64,000 bases of DNA from Perlabentimonas sp034003245 (GCA_034003245.1 JAVEYY010000017.1:1-64000); one strand, 5' to 3'; shown: positions 50,016 to 61,100, counted from the first letter of the stretch. Translations and numbers: made by a program. Notes: generated by a model from the letters alone, not told the origin.

Positions 50016-52790
50016 ATGAAAAAGAAACTGCTTTACCCCCTTATTGGTCTTTTTGCTCTTCTGGTTATAGCCGTTTCGATACTTTTAATTACCCGCAAAA
50101 GCAGTAAAGAGTCGTCGGATGCCATAAGGGCAATCCCAATTGATGCGGCAGTGGTTATTAGAATTAATAGTATCTCGGAAATTGCAGATCAGCTGTATGG
50201 AAAAAACTCCTTTTGGAATGCTCTTGGCAGCTTTTCGCTTGTGTCGCAGGTAAACGATTTTTTTGAGTATTCTCAACAAAACCTTAAGCAATCGTCCCTT
50301 TTCGAGCAGGTTGTACTTACAAATCAAGTTTTTATTTCGGTGCATGGTGTGGGTAAAGGAACCCCTGCAACCCTATTCTTAACAAATATTCCCGAACGGT
50401 TAAAACCAGCTGACATAAGCGTTCTTGCTGCGGATCTTATTACCGATCAATACCGCGTAGAAGAGAAAGAGTACAACGGGGCAAGAATATTTACCGCAAC
50501 CCACAAAACCGATGAAACAGCGAATAGTTTTTCCTTTGCTATCCACTTAAATGTGGTGAGCTTTAGCCAATCGCTACATCTGGTAGAATCAGCTGTGGGG
50601 CAGCTGGGAAGCGGCGTGTCGCTAATCAACGATAAAGCCTTTGTAGATGCAATAAGTACTGCTGGAACAAAAATTAACCTAAATGTTCTGGTTAATCACG
50701 CAAAAATTCCAGCAGCATTCTCATTGCAAATCCATCCCAGTCAAAGGAGTGGTTTTGAATGGTTGGCAAATACATCGCGTTGGACCGAACTTGACCTATC
50801 GGTGAAAGATGATGCTTTTTACCTAAATGGGTTTGCACAAGTTTCCGATTCAATAAACAGCTTCTACCGGGTTTTCGCCAAGCAGAAGCCCGTAAAAATT
50901 GGTGTTACCAGGGTGCTGCCAGCACAAACCGCTGCTTTTATTACCCTTGGAATTTCGAACCTTACCAACTACCTCTCCTCGTACCGCGAGTTTTTAGAGA
51001 AGAAAGGTTCGTTAAATGCTTATAACGTTAAGATTAACCGTTTCAATCAAGCCGTTGGGTTCAATATTGCCGAGCTATACTCCTCGTTCTTTGGAACTGA
51101 GCTGGCACTTACATACATCCCCTTTGAGGGTGAAAAATACGGCGATTGCTGGTTTGTTGTTGCCGAAGCGCAAAGCCAAAGTCTAGCCCGACAGGAGCTA
51201 ACGCAGGCTATTGAAAAGTATGCTCGCAAAAGCAACCTGTCGAGCCGATCGTTTGAGAAAGATTTCGCCGTCGATAGGGAAAAGTCGGTTAAAATTTACA
51301 AGTTTCCCCTCAGCGGGATGCACACAAATCTCTTTGGCGGGATGTTTGAGATTGCCAACGATCAGTACTTTACCTTTATCGACTCGTATGTGGTTTTTGG
51401 ATCTTCGGTTGAATCCCTCTCGCGCCTTATCCTTGCAAACATCCATAACAAGCAGCTGGCTGTGGAGCAGAGTTTTGTGGAGTTCTCACAGAGTCTTGCC
51501 ACCGAATCGAACTTCACCGCATTTATCAGCCCAGCAAAAGCCGAGGTGCTGTATGGACAAATTCTGCAACCATCAACTGCAGCCCGAATCCTGTCGAGAA
51601 CCGAAGCCGTTAGCAAAATCCAGGGAGTTGCACTACAGCTAACCGGTGGCAAAAAGATGATTTTCAACAATATTGCTACACGATACACCCCATACTCTGT
51701 TGACGCTCCGCAAACAGTTTGGGAATCGCGGCTCGACACAATAATCACAATGAAACCACAGCTTGTGATTAACCACAATACGCAGAATCGCGAAATCTTT
51801 GTGCAGGACATCAAAAACAATATCTACCTTATAAATGATATTGGACGTGTGCTTTGGCGCCGACCACTACCTGAGCCCATCCTGGGCGAGGTGAACCAGG
51901 TTGATGTGTTCCGAAACGGGCGATTGCAGTACATTTTCAACACGCGTTCGCACCTATACTTAATCGATCGGAACGGTAACAACGTTTCGGGTTTCCCGGT
52001 TGTGCTCCGCTCGTCAGCCACCAATCCTGTTGCGGTTTTCGATTACGACAACAACCGCGATTACCGATTCTTTATTGCTGGAGAGGATAGAAGCATACTG
52101 GTATATAATCGCCAGGGTAATATTGTAACTGGCTGGGATTTTGATAAAACCGAGAAACATGTTACTCAGCCCATTCAGCATTTCCAGCATGGAGGACGAG
52201 ATTACATTGTTTTTGCCGATGCCAATAGGCTTTACTTTCTGGATCGACGAGGGAATGAGCGTATCCGCTTATCGCAGATATTCGCCAAAGCTCCTCATAG
52301 CAGCATTGCACTCGAAACAACATCGAATAGGGCCACCCGATTTGTAACCACCGACACTCTTGGCGTTGTAAAGTTTATTTCGACCGATGGAATGATACAG
52401 GATAAGCTAGTAAAATCGGTAAGCCCAAATCATTTCTTCGATTTTCAGGATGTGGATGCCGATGGAAGCAACGACTTTATCCTCCTCGACGGGAATGAGC
52501 TTAGCGTATACAAATCCGATGGGAAACTGCTATTTTCGACCAAGTTTAAGGACGAACCGCTGCCCAATGTTTTCTACTTTCATTTTGGCGCTAGGGATCG
52601 AAAGCTGGGAGTAACCTGTCCCGAATCGTCGCAGATATTCCTGATAAACGGCGATGGTTCGCTATACAAGGGATTCCCACTAAAAGGGATAACACCCTTT
52701 AGCATTGGCCGATTTGCCAATACCAAGTCGACGTTTAATCTAATAACCGGATCACGATCGGGGTATGTGCTCAACTACGCGGTGCAGTAA
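50016..52790 (+). CDS. DUF3352-like membrane-anchored protein with C-terminal propeller-like region
   Basis: 924 residues from the ATG at 50016 (MKKKLLYPLIGLFALLVIAV); the ATG at 50001 (929 residues) is the alternative. One N-terminal membrane segment (about 5-26), then a DUF3352-like region (RAIPIDAAVVIRINSISEIA; FTAFISPAKAEVLYGQI) to about 590. The last 320 residues are repeats of YDNNRDYRFFIAGEDRSILV / FQHGGRDYIVFADANRLYFL / DVDADGSNDFILLDG, i.e. VCBS/FG-GAP-like propeller blades with Ca-binding-type DxDxDG. Function unknown. It points away from the porW operon. Confidence 0.8.
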   Translation: MKKKLLYPLIGLFALLVIAVSILLITRKSSKESSDAIRAIPIDAAVVIRINSISEIADQLYGKNSFWNALGSFSLVSQVNDFFEYSQQNLKQSSLFEQVVLTNQVFISVHGVGKGTPATLFLTNIPERLKPADISVLAADLITDQYRVEEKEYNGARIFTATHKTDETANSFSFAIHLNVVSFSQSLHLVESAVGQLGSGVSLINDKAFVDAISTAGTKINLNVLVNHAKIPAAFSLQIHPSQRSGFEWLANTSRWTELDLSVKDDAFYLNGFAQVSDSINSFYRVFAKQKPVKIGVTRVLPAQTAAFITLGISNLTNYLSSYREFLEKKGSLNAYNVKINRFNQAVGFNIAELYSSFFGTELALTYIPFEGEKYGDCWFVVAEAQSQSLARQELTQAIEKYARKSNLSSRSFEKDFAVDREKSVKIYKFPLSGMHTNLFGGMFEIANDQYFTFIDSYVVFGSSVESLSRLILANIHNKQLAVEQSFVEFSQSLATESNFTAFISPAKAEVLYGQILQPSTAARILSRTEAVSKIQGVALQLTGGKKMIFNNIATRYTPYSVDAPQTVWESRLDTIITMKPQLVINHNTQNREIFVQDIKNNIYLINDIGRVLWRRPLPEPILGEVNQVDVFRNGRLQYIFNTRSHLYLIDRNGNNVSGFPVVLRSSATNPVAVFDYDNNRDYRFFIAGEDRSILVYNRQGNIVTGWDFDKTEKHVTQPIQHFQHGGRDYIVFADANRLYFLDRRGNERIRLSQIFAKAPHSSIALETTSNRATRFVTTDTLGVVKFISTDGMIQDKLVKSVSPNHFFDFQDVDADGSNDFILLDGNELSVYKSDGKLLFSTKFKDEPLPNVFYFHFGARDRKLGVTCPESSQIFLINGDGSLYKGFPLKGITPFSIGRFANTKSTFNLITGSRSGYVLNYAVQ

Positions 52791-52841
52791 ATTTATCACT
52801 TTTTAGCTGCATGGCATTCAAATAAATAGTGGGTGTTTACC

Positions 52842-52849
52842 TAACTTTG
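52842..52849 (+). promoter_or_regulatory. -7 box for the DUF4834 gene
   Basis: TAACTTTG, full match to TAnnTTTG, 38 bp before the ATG at 52888. Confidence 0.4.
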
Positions 52850-52887
52850 CTCTGTATTGATTATAGTAACTTATCACAATCATTAAT

Positions 52888-53127
52888 ATGCTTATTCTAC
52901 TGCGATTTCTACTTATAGTCTTTCTGGTGGTATTCCTTCTGGCATTCGTGTCGAGGCTTTTCCTCCGATCATTCTTTAAGCGAATGGAAAAGAAGTTTAA
53001 CGCTTCGGCTGGTCAACCGCGCAATCCACGCCCCGAGGGCGAGGTTTACGTTAGCAAATCGCCAAAAACAGATAAGAAAGTAGATCAAAACGTTGGCGAT
53101 TACGTTGATTACGAGGAGGTGGATTAG
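52888..53127 (+). CDS. DUF4834 family small membrane protein
   Basis: 79 residues: a single N-terminal membrane segment MLILLRFLLIVFLVVFLLAF, a basic patch (RLFLRSFFKRMEKK), then the family's hydrophilic tail PEGEVYV...KVDQNVGDYVDYEEVD. This small protein is common in Bacteroidota and has no known function. It ends 24 bp before gldA on the same strand and may be translated from the same message. Confidence 0.88.
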   Translation: MLILLRFLLIVFLVVFLLAFVSRLFLRSFFKRMEKKFNASAGQPRNPRPEGEVYVSKSPKTDKKVDQNVGDYVDYEEVD

Positions 53128-53151
53128 CCAAAATTCAAACTAAAGTGTTGT

Positions 53152-54087
53152 ATGGCAATACAAGTTGATGGTGTAACCAAACTTTACGGGGAGCAAAAAG
53201 CGCTCAATAATGTTTCGTTTAGTGTCCCAAAGGGACAAGTTGTTGGGTTCCTTGGCCCAAACGGTGCCGGGAAATCTACCATGATGAAAATAATATCGGG
53301 ATTTATACAGCCCACCGAGGGCAACGTTGCCGTGAATGGCATTCCCATAACCAACGCCAGTAAGGATTACAGGAACAACATTGGCTATATGCCCGAGAAC
53401 AACCCTTTGTATACCGATATGTATGTGAAGGAGTACCTTCATTTCGTGGCGAACATATACAGGTTAGGGAAAATTGGAAATCGACGGGTTAAGGAGCTGG
53501 TTGAACTCACCGGTATAGGCCACGAACAGAACAAAAAAATTGGAGAGCTCTCGAGGGGCTTTCGCCAACGTGTTGGTCTGGCGCAGGCACTACTCAACCG
53601 TCCATCGGTGCTAATCCTCGATGAGCCCACCAGCGGGCTCGACCCCAACCAGATAGTGGAAATTCGCCGGATAATTGCCGACGTAGGCAAAGAGAAAACC
53701 GTACTTCTATCGACGCACATAATGCAGGAGGTTGAGGCCATCTGTAGCCGGGTAATCATTATTAATCAGGGCAGCATTGTTGCCAATGGCACAACCAGCG
53801 ATGTAATGCAATTTGCCAGCATCGATCAACAGGTAGTAACCCTTGAGCTAGCAGAGCCCTGCACAGCCGAGATTCTAAGCCAAATATCGGGTGTTCATCA
53901 GGTTGAGAGCACTTCGAACGATAACAGGTGGTGGATAATTAAGTCGATGAGCCAGGAGGATATCAGACCACAGATATTCCGCTACTGTGCCGAAAAAAAC
54001 CTTACCATTCTCACCCTTAATCAAAAATCGATGCATATGGAGGAGGTATTCCAAACCCTTACCCAACCTCTACCTTCGGTTAAGTAA
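53152..54087 (+). CDS. gldA: GldA, gliding-associated ABC transporter ATP-binding protein
   Basis: 311 residues. Walker A LGPNGAGKST at about 37-46, signature LSRGFRQRVGLAQAL (about 135-149), Walker B VLILDEPTSGLDP (about 156-168), and the switch His in LLSTHIMQEVE. The C-terminal about 80 residues (AEILSQISGVHQVESTSNDN ... MEEVFQTLTQ) are typical of GldA/NatA-type ATPases. It would energise the GldF/GldG permease needed for gliding in Flavobacterium; gldF and gldG are not next to it here. Identification as GldA rather than another Nat/Ccm-type ATPase is by overall resemblance. Confidence 0.88.
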   Translation: MAIQVDGVTKLYGEQKALNNVSFSVPKGQVVGFLGPNGAGKSTMMKIISGFIQPTEGNVAVNGIPITNASKDYRNNIGYMPENNPLYTDMYVKEYLHFVANIYRLGKIGNRRVKELVELTGIGHEQNKKIGELSRGFRQRVGLAQALLNRPSVLILDEPTSGLDPNQIVEIRRIIADVGKEKTVLLSTHIMQEVEAICSRVIIINQGSIVANGTTSDVMQFASIDQQVVTLELAEPCTAEILSQISGVHQVESTSNDNRWWIIKSMSQEDIRPQIFRYCAEKNLTILTLNQKSMHMEEVFQTLTQPLPSVK

Positions 54088-54244
54088 TGAGTTAAGGACA
54101 ATCCCCTGATCATTATTTGTTTGCTGATTGCCAAAAATAAAGCTAATTTCGCGCATTAAAAATTTTGCGATGCAGCGTCTCCGTGGCGCAACTATATTTT
54201 TAAGACACAAATAACCAAAGGTTAATCCTGTTACTTAAGCATAC

Positions 54245-55210
54245 ATGAATAGAGTTGTTGCGGGTGTTGATATTGGGGGAACAAACACAGTAATTGGCAT
54301 TGTTACTCGGCAAGGGGATTGTTTAAAGGAGATCTCATTCCCCACTCAGGAGGAAGCTGTTTTTAGCAATTACATTGCACGAATTGCCAAAGAGATAATG
54401 GGTATGCTTCAGCAAATTGGCAAACAATACAGCCTTGAGGGTGTAGGAGTTGGTGCTCCCAACGGATCATATATAACCGGCCAAATTGTTGACGCGGCCA
54501 ACCTTCGATGGAAGGGAACCCTTGAGATTACTCGCGATTTAAATTCGCTGCTTAATGTACCTGTTGCATTAACCAACGATGCCAATGCCGCTGCGCTGGG
54601 CGAAATGCTTTTTGGTGATGCTAAAAATATGCGCAACTTTGTTTTTATTACCCTTGGGACAGGATTGGGTAGTGGCATAGTAATAGATGGTAAATTGGTT
54701 CAGGGAGTAGATGGTTTTGCTGGAGAGCTTGGTCATATCTCCGTTAAGCCATGGGGTCGCCAATGTGGATGCGGTAAACAAGGCTGCCTGGAAACTTACG
54801 TTTCGGCACCCGGATTACGCCGCACAGCTTTTAAGATACTCGCCGACTCCATTGAATCAAGCGCAATACGCAGCTACCCCTACGAGAATATATCGGCCAA
54901 GAAAATTGCAACACTTGCCCAGCAGGGCGATCGCATCGCCATTGAGGCATTTGAGTATACGGGTGCTATACTGGGCATGAAGTTGGCCGATGTGGTGGCC
55001 ATACTAAATCCCGAAGCGATTTTCCTATTTGGTGGACTTAGCGGTGCGGGTAACTTGCTTTTTGAGCCAACCAAGCGGCATATGGAGAAAAACCTTTTCC
55101 CCGCATTCAGAAACAAAGTAAAACTTCTTCCCTCGGGGCTGGTTAACAAGAATGCAGCAGTACTTGGCGCCGCAGCGTTAATTTGGCAGGATCTTAAGCC
55201 CAACCAATAG
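54245..55210 (+). CDS. ROK-family sugar kinase (glucokinase-like)
   Basis: 321 residues. ATP-binding phosphate 1 GVDIGGTNTVIGIV (6-19), catalytic NDANAAALGE (about 118-127), and the ROK zinc-binding cluster CGCGKQGCLE (about 179-188, with GHISV just upstream providing the His). It phosphorylates glucose or a related hexose. No repressor HTH is present at the N-terminus, so it is a kinase rather than a regulator. The gene is convergent with the YD-type gene, 1 bp apart. Confidence 0.92.
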   Translation: MNRVVAGVDIGGTNTVIGIVTRQGDCLKEISFPTQEEAVFSNYIARIAKEIMGMLQQIGKQYSLEGVGVGAPNGSYITGQIVDAANLRWKGTLEITRDLNSLLNVPVALTNDANAAALGEMLFGDAKNMRNFVFITLGTGLGSGIVIDGKLVQGVDGFAGELGHISVKPWGRQCGCGKQGCLETYVSAPGLRRTAFKILADSIESSAIRSYPYENISAKKIATLAQQGDRIAIEAFEYTGAILGMKLADVVAILNPEAIFLFGGLSGAGNLLFEPTKRHMEKNLFPAFRNKVKLLPSGLVNKNAAVLGAAALIWQDLKPNQ

Positions 55211-55211
55211 T

Positions 55212-56090
55212 TTACTCTAAAACCCGGTGGGTTCGGTTTGCCGTTTTGTATATCTCGTAACGCCAGGCTTGGTAGTCTAATAAGTTGTTCTGAGAGTCGT
55301 ACACCCTTAAGCCCTGAATTCGTTTATCGCTCCGGTACACATACTCCTTGCGGTGTGTTGTTCCCTTTAGCTGATCCTTAATTACCACCTCAACAAGATT
55401 CCCCTTGTCGTCGTACGTGTAAAAGGTTTGGACTGAGGTTTTAGGCTGAGCAAATTTCTCGGTAGTAACCATCTCGCTTTTAACACGATTCAAGCTGTCG
55501 TACTCAACAATGCGTTTCAGCTTGATAATTGAATCGGAGGGCACTGCACGTTTTCCCCTAACCCTTCGCTCCAGTTCACTACCATTGGCATCGTACTTAT
55601 ACTTGGTTCTAAAACCCCTTTTCCCTTGGATATTATAACCCGTAGTTTGAGTTCTGTGTCCAAGATTATTGTATGCATGCACTTCACGAACTGCCAAAAC
55701 GGTATCGCCATTATTTACCTTATAGAGTAGTTGCTCGGCAAACTGATTGTTCGCGTTGTACTTAAAAACCTTAAAGTGCGATAGCTTTTCCTTTACAAAA
55801 AAGTCGGTTTTAACCTTAGCCATTTCGTCAAAGTAATGCCAACGGTAGTTGTCGGGATAACGGGTTTCCCAGTTATAGTCTATCTCTGTATGCATGCGGC
55901 CTAGCGAGTCGGAAATAAGCTGCCCTATTGCAAAAAACTTACTGGTGCGCTCTCCGTTCTCAATCACGTAACGAGAGTTAACGGTTACCCTATATATGTT
56001 TTGAGGTTTCACGCCCTGACCAAGGGCAACATTGGAAGCAACAAGAATTAGGGCAACAAATGCGGAGGTGATTTGCAATTTCTTTCTCAT
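55212..56090 (-). CDS. Secreted protein with YD/RHS-like repeat motifs
   Basis: 292 residues. Signal peptide (MRKKLQITSAFVALILVASN, cleavage near LGQ). Then repeats of the type YDxxGN/LxxR: VHAYNNLGHRTQTTGYN, KYKYDANGSELERRV, VEYDSLNRVKSEM, FYTYDDKGNLVEVV, YRSDKRIQGLRVYD. Each repeat is about 22-28 residues, as in YD-repeat proteins, but the protein is short and lacks an RHS core. Probably periplasmic or surface-located; no function can be assigned. Confidence 0.78.
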   Translation of the reverse strand: MRKKLQITSAFVALILVASNVALGQGVKPQNIYRVTVNSRYVIENGERTSKFFAIGQLISDSLGRMHTEIDYNWETRYPDNYRWHYFDEMAKVKTDFFVKEKLSHFKVFKYNANNQFAEQLLYKVNNGDTVLAVREVHAYNNLGHRTQTTGYNIQGKRGFRTKYKYDANGSELERRVRGKRAVPSDSIIKLKRIVEYDSLNRVKSEMVTTEKFAQPKTSVQTFYTYDDKGNLVEVVIKDQLKGTTHRKEYVYRSDKRIQGLRVYDSQNNLLDYQAWRYEIYKTANRTHRVLE

Positions 56091-56205
56091 GTTATGTCGA
56101 TTTACTGGCTAAATATAAAGCTAATATATTGTTTTCGTGCTGAACGAAACGAGTGATTACGTAAAAATTTTTATTCCTTAAATTTTATGATTCACAAAAA
56201 GCCGA

Positions 56206-57072
56206 TTATTGTTCAACCTTTTTAATTGCATCGGTTCTCATAAGCTTTGTCCTTACACCAAGTGTGTCAACCCTCTCCCTTATAAGTTTCTTCTCCTTTA
56301 ACTTTAACGATGGAGTATAGCTTATGTGGATCCTCGAAACCTCAACATGCTTTTCCCATGTGCCCTCCTGTGGTTTGTGAGCAACTATAAGCCCCTCGAA
56401 ATGGGTGTAAAGCGAGTCTGATAGCTCAATAGAAAGTTCTAGCTTAATGGGCGAGGCGGACTTGTTGAACTCAACAATTTCTAGCTTATGCTTTACTTCT
56501 AGAGTATCTATAATGCCTCCAGTAGTATCGCGCGAGAACCATGCTTGAGCACATGGTTGAAGAGTACTGTCGTTGGGTAAAAAATTGATGTTGGCAGTAA
56601 GCTTGTATGTACCAAGTCCAGTTACCAGAATTTTAAAAGGGATTGAGTCCTGCTTACCATCTTGGGGAAGAACTATGTTTTTGAGGCCTTTCCAAAGATT
56701 AGTTGAATCGAGAAATGCCTCTTTTTCCCTGTTAATCTGTGTTTCAATTTCAGTTTCCCTTTGCGATAGTTGACTTATTACCCTGTCGAGAAGTTTATCG
56801 AGCACCTGAGGGTTTTCAGTGTAGTAATCTACTGATGCCAGAAACTGTGCTTCGGTATAGCCTAACTTCTCGTAAATGGGCTTATAGTACTCAATTGAAT
56901 CGCGCCTTGAGTACTTAAGCGAAAGGCTGGGAGATGTAACCGTAGCGTCAGTAATAAAGACCTCGGTTAGAATAACCACCATATCATTCTCGGGAATTAT
57001 CCTTGGCTTACAACTTGCAAACCCTAAGCCAACCAGCGTGAGGATAAGAATACGTCTAACAATTGATTTCAT
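56206..57072 (-). CDS. DUF4296 domain lipoprotein
   Basis: 288 residues. Lipobox FASCKP (Cys at about 21). The DUF4296 region follows immediately (IIPENDMVVILTEVFITDAT, ending about residue 100; EKLGYTEAQFLASVDYYTEN). The remainder is a beta-rich domain (about 130-270) with repeated long strands (YKLTANINFLPNDST; KLELSIELSDSL). The family is specific to Bacteroidota and its role is unknown. It is 94 bp from the porP/sprF start and on the same strand. Confidence 0.85.
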   Translation of the reverse strand: MKSIVRRILILTLVGLGFASCKPRIIPENDMVVILTEVFITDATVTSPSLSLKYSRRDSIEYYKPIYEKLGYTEAQFLASVDYYTENPQVLDKLLDRVISQLSQRETEIETQINREKEAFLDSTNLWKGLKNIVLPQDGKQDSIPFKILVTGLGTYKLTANINFLPNDSTLQPCAQAWFSRDTTGGIIDTLEVKHKLEIVEFNKSASPIKLELSIELSDSLYTHFEGLIVAHKPQEGTWEKHVEVSRIHISYTPSLKLKEKKLIRERVDTLGVRTKLMRTDAIKKVEQ

Positions 57073-57166
57073 ATCTATAATTCGTTGAAACTATACTGCT
57101 GCATTGTCAAGCAATCAAGGCAAGCCAAAAGCTTGCCTTGATAATAAAACACTATTACTAACTAAA

Positions 57167-58105
57167 CTACTTGAGCTTATCAAACATATACCCAATCATT
57201 ATCTCGTGCGAACCTGCACTATGGGTTCGTAACCCAGTGAGCGAGTAGTCGAACGAGTAACCAAACAGGTAGCGTCGCTGGTAGTTGTAGCCAAAAAGGA
57301 TTGATATTCCATCCTGCCACCGGAACGATAGGCCTCCCCAGAACTCCTTACGGTACGTTACCTTTGCATTTAAATCGATTTGAACAGGGCTGTTTATCAT
57401 GTACTTTATAAGCGCAGATGGCTCAATATCCAAGTCGCGATTAAGGGGAAGAAGCACGCCACCACTAACCATAAAGTGTTGCTTTAGCTTGTTCATACCA
57501 TAGTAATTCTGAACATCATCGCCAACCTGGCGTTCCAGGGTAGACTGGTAAAGTTTTTGTCCAAGCAGCTGGTGAGCCGATATGCCGAAGAAGAATCGTG
57601 TGTCGTAAAGCAAAAAGCCGATATTGGCATCGGGAGTAAAAACCGATTTTGTGTTGGTATACAATGCCGGATCGTTAGGGTCGAAATTATCTCCCAGCTC
57701 AAACTTCGATCCATCGGCACGATACATTAAGAAACCCAGCGAAATTCCACCCGAAATCCTTAGTCCGTTTTGGGTAATCTGCATATTGTAGGAGTAGGAG
57801 AAAAGCCCCCCTGTGCGGCTAGTTGCACCGGTAACATCGTAGTAAAAGTTCCCTCCAAACCCCATATCTTTGGTTCCATGCGGGCCATAGGCGCTGATGT
57901 TGTAGGTTTGGGGCGCATCGTTTAACCCTGCCCACTGAAACCTGTTGTTATACCTAATTTGGTAGTAGTTAAATGTACCACCAACGGCAGGGTTAATGAT
58001 GTAGTTGTTAAACATGTACTGCGTAAATTGTGGCAACTGCTGCGCCTGCGCAGTTGATCCCAGAAGTAACATTGCCACAATGGTTGTTAACGCTATCCTT
58101 TTCAT
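57167..58105 (-). CDS. PorP/SprF family T9SS outer-membrane protein
   Basis: 312 residues. Signal peptide (MKRIALTTIVAMLLLGSTAQ, cleaved at about AQA), then the hallmark LPQFTQYMFNNYIINPAVGG at about 24-43. A beta-barrel follows (YYDVTGATSRTGGLFSYSY; FFFGISAHQLLGQK; SFDYSLTGLRTHSAGSHEIM) that ends with MIGYMF-DKLK. Members anchor or export a partner adhesin with a type B C-terminal domain. The partner is the giant gene 48 bp upstream, the typical SprB-SprF pair. Other PorP-like genes would be expected elsewhere in the genome. Confidence 0.95.
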   Translation of the reverse strand: MKRIALTTIVAMLLLGSTAQAQQLPQFTQYMFNNYIINPAVGGTFNYYQIRYNNRFQWAGLNDAPQTYNISAYGPHGTKDMGFGGNFYYDVTGATSRTGGLFSYSYNMQITQNGLRISGGISLGFLMYRADGSKFELGDNFDPNDPALYTNTKSVFTPDANIGFLLYDTRFFFGISAHQLLGQKLYQSTLERQVGDDVQNYYGMNKLKQHFMVSGGVLLPLNRDLDIEPSALIKYMINSPVQIDLNAKVTYRKEFWGGLSFRWQDGISILFGYNYQRRYLFGYSFDYSLTGLRTHSAGSHEIMIGYMFDKLK

Positions 58106-58153
58106 ATGCTGATAATTTACGCTTTCTGTAAAATCAATTATTCCTTTACTCGA

Positions 58154-61100
58154 TTACCTGATGATATTAACCGATCCTGAAACGGGTTTCCACTTAGTTG
58201 ATCCCTGTACGTTAAAGTTAATCACGTAGTAGTAGGTTCCAAAGGGAAGATCCTTGCCGTTTCGGTTCTTACCATTCCATCCGCGTTTTGCATCGGTTCC
58301 CTTGGCCGACCATACCAAAGCACCCCAGCGGTTGTAAATCTTAATTTCCAGGTTGTCGAATATGTCGGCATAAGGAATTGCCCATACATCATTAATTCCA
58401 TCGCCGTTGGGCGAGAACACGTTTGAAGTTTTTATTCTCTCGAGAATCCGAGCCTTAAGGTTAACATCCTCGTAGCAGCCATTCTCAGCCGCCATAACCC
58501 TCACGGATAAAGGAATATATTTCTCGTAACGGTTTGTCACTGTATTTAACATTTCGCCTGTCAAGGTGTACGACCCTGTTTCGATAAAAAGGGTTGATTG
58601 TTTATCATCAATAGGATCGAAGAAATCGCCCGCTTTTGAACTCCACTTGTAGGTTAGGCTGTAATCGGGATTCTTAGCAAGCACCTCAACATCGAACTGA
58701 GTGTCGGCAAGTACTGAGATTACCGTTGAGTCACCCGGGCTTAATGGATCCTCGGGGTTAACCTTAAATATTCTCAAGTCCTCATCGGTGAAGAACGAGT
58801 GCGCCTCACGATCGAGGAATGGATGGATACGTGGGTAAAGCGATACAGTGGCCTGAGTCTGCTCCACGCAATCGGCGTTGCTAGTAACGGTTAGGAAAAC
58901 CGTTTTGGTTCCATTAATTCCCTCGATGGCGAATGGAGTATTTACGGAGTATGTACGAGAAATATCGTCCGTAAAGTTGTTCCAAACAATACTTGTGGCA
59001 GATATGGGGTTTTCGGCAGTAATGCTCATGTTCAGCGTAATGGTATCGCCAAAACACTTTTCGCCGTCGGCCCCAAGAATGGATAGGCTAAAGTCGTTAA
59101 TTGGATTAAACGGAACGATAAACTCCGACTCGGAATAGCATAACTCACCACTCACCCCCAACTTTGGATACTCAATATGTGCTACATATGTGCCTGGCAC
59201 AAGTTTATTAATACCTCCGGCAATACCTGTGGTGGTAATAAGATTATTCACATCAACAGAGCCTCTGTACCAATCGATGGAGTATTCGCTAAGTTCCCCG
59301 TTTCCAGTTCCAGCCATTACTCCGGTAATTGAGATACTTCCTGTATTCTCTTGGCCCACTGCAATCTCGCGACACTTAGCGGGAAGGATGGTGGTGAAGT
59401 CGTCGAACTCTGGTTTCCGTGGTCCCTCTAGATCAATCATTAACGACTGTTGGCAGTTATTTCTATCGGTTACCGTAATTTGGTAATCACCAGGATTAAC
59501 ATTGAAGAGATCCTGGGTTTGGATTTCGGGTCTATCAACCCAAACAAAATTGTACCCAGGAGTACCACCTGTTATTGATACAAGAACCTCATCGTAGGTG
59601 TCGGTATGGCAAGCTAGAGGGGGAACCGCGCCATTAATTACGTAGCTAATTGATAGCTGTTCGGGCTCATTAACAACCAACTTAATAACTGTACCCTCGT
59701 CGAGAATGTAGCTGCAGCCTCCATCGTCGATGGTAAGCTCATAAGCACCTGGGGCTAAGTTGCTGAAAATACCAGTTTGGTTCACGTTCTCGTAGCCAAC
59801 GGGTATGTCACCATCAATTCGGTAGGTAAGCGGGTTGTTATTGCCTGTAGCCCAAACCGAAATTTCGCCCTTATTGTCGCCAAAGCAGTTTAGATCGTAT
59901 ACATGCAAGCTGCTAATGGTAATGGGCAATGGGTACACAACGCTAACCTGAACGCTATACTTACAACCATGCGAATCGGCAATAATAAAGTCGTAAACTC
60001 CTTCAGGCAGATTCTCCACCGAATAGCCACGTACTGCTGGTATATCCTCGCTCCACGAAATATCGTAACCATCAACAAAAGGAGTTCCTCCTGTAATCGT
60101 GAAATCTACCTTAGCCTCATTGGCTGTCGTGTAGCAGCTGGGCAATACAACAGCGTAGCTAACCTCAATTACAGTAGGTTGCGAAATGATAACTGAAGCT
60201 GTGTAGTCAGCACCCTCGGCGGTTATGGCGTAAAGAGTATAGGTTCCGGGCTCAAGGTTGATATACATTCCCTCTGTCTCGTCCCACTTCTCGTTCTCCA
60301 TCATTTCTGTAATATCATCGTTATCGCCATTTGTCCATGTACGATTTTCCGGTGTTGATGTGCCAAAGTACTCTGTAACCAGTATTTTTCCGTCGTTGCT
60401 TCCAAAGCAAAGGGCGTCAGTTGCAGTAAGGATAAAGGTGTACTGGGTTAGCGTAATGGTTTGCTCAACAAAGCAGCCATTGCTGTCGGTTACTCTAACC
60501 ATGTACTCACCAACACCAAGGTTGTCGAAAGTAACCGCTGTTAACGTGGTATTCGAAACAGTTGTTTGTGAATCCCAACTACCGACATTCTGTTTAAACA
60601 GCTCGTAATTGTAGTTTAGGGTTCCACCACCAACCGTTGCAACTATCGATCCATCTGTCGAACTAACTGAAGAAGGAAGGTTTTCTACAATGTTTAATGT
60701 TAAAGCTTCTGCAGGTTGACTAATCACTATTGTTGCTCCCCATGAAACTATACATCCCCTATCGTCCTTAACTCTTACATCGTAGCTGTCAGCAACCAAT
60801 CCAGCAAAGGTGTTACTTGGTTGCCAGTTATCATCACCTGCAGTAATTGTATACAATGGTGTACCAATAGGGTTGCTTATTAACACCTGAATCTCGCCCG
60901 AGTTATCGCCATTACAGAGTACATCGGTAATAAGCACATTGTCAATGTTCAATGTAGTTGCAGGGTCAATAGTTGTTGATACGGGAGCCGTTATGCAAGC
61001 ATTAAAATCTACAATATCCACATAGAAAACACCGCTACCCGTTACCGTAAATTCCACCTCAGCAACATCTGTAAGCGTTTCAAGTAATGTATTCTCGCTA

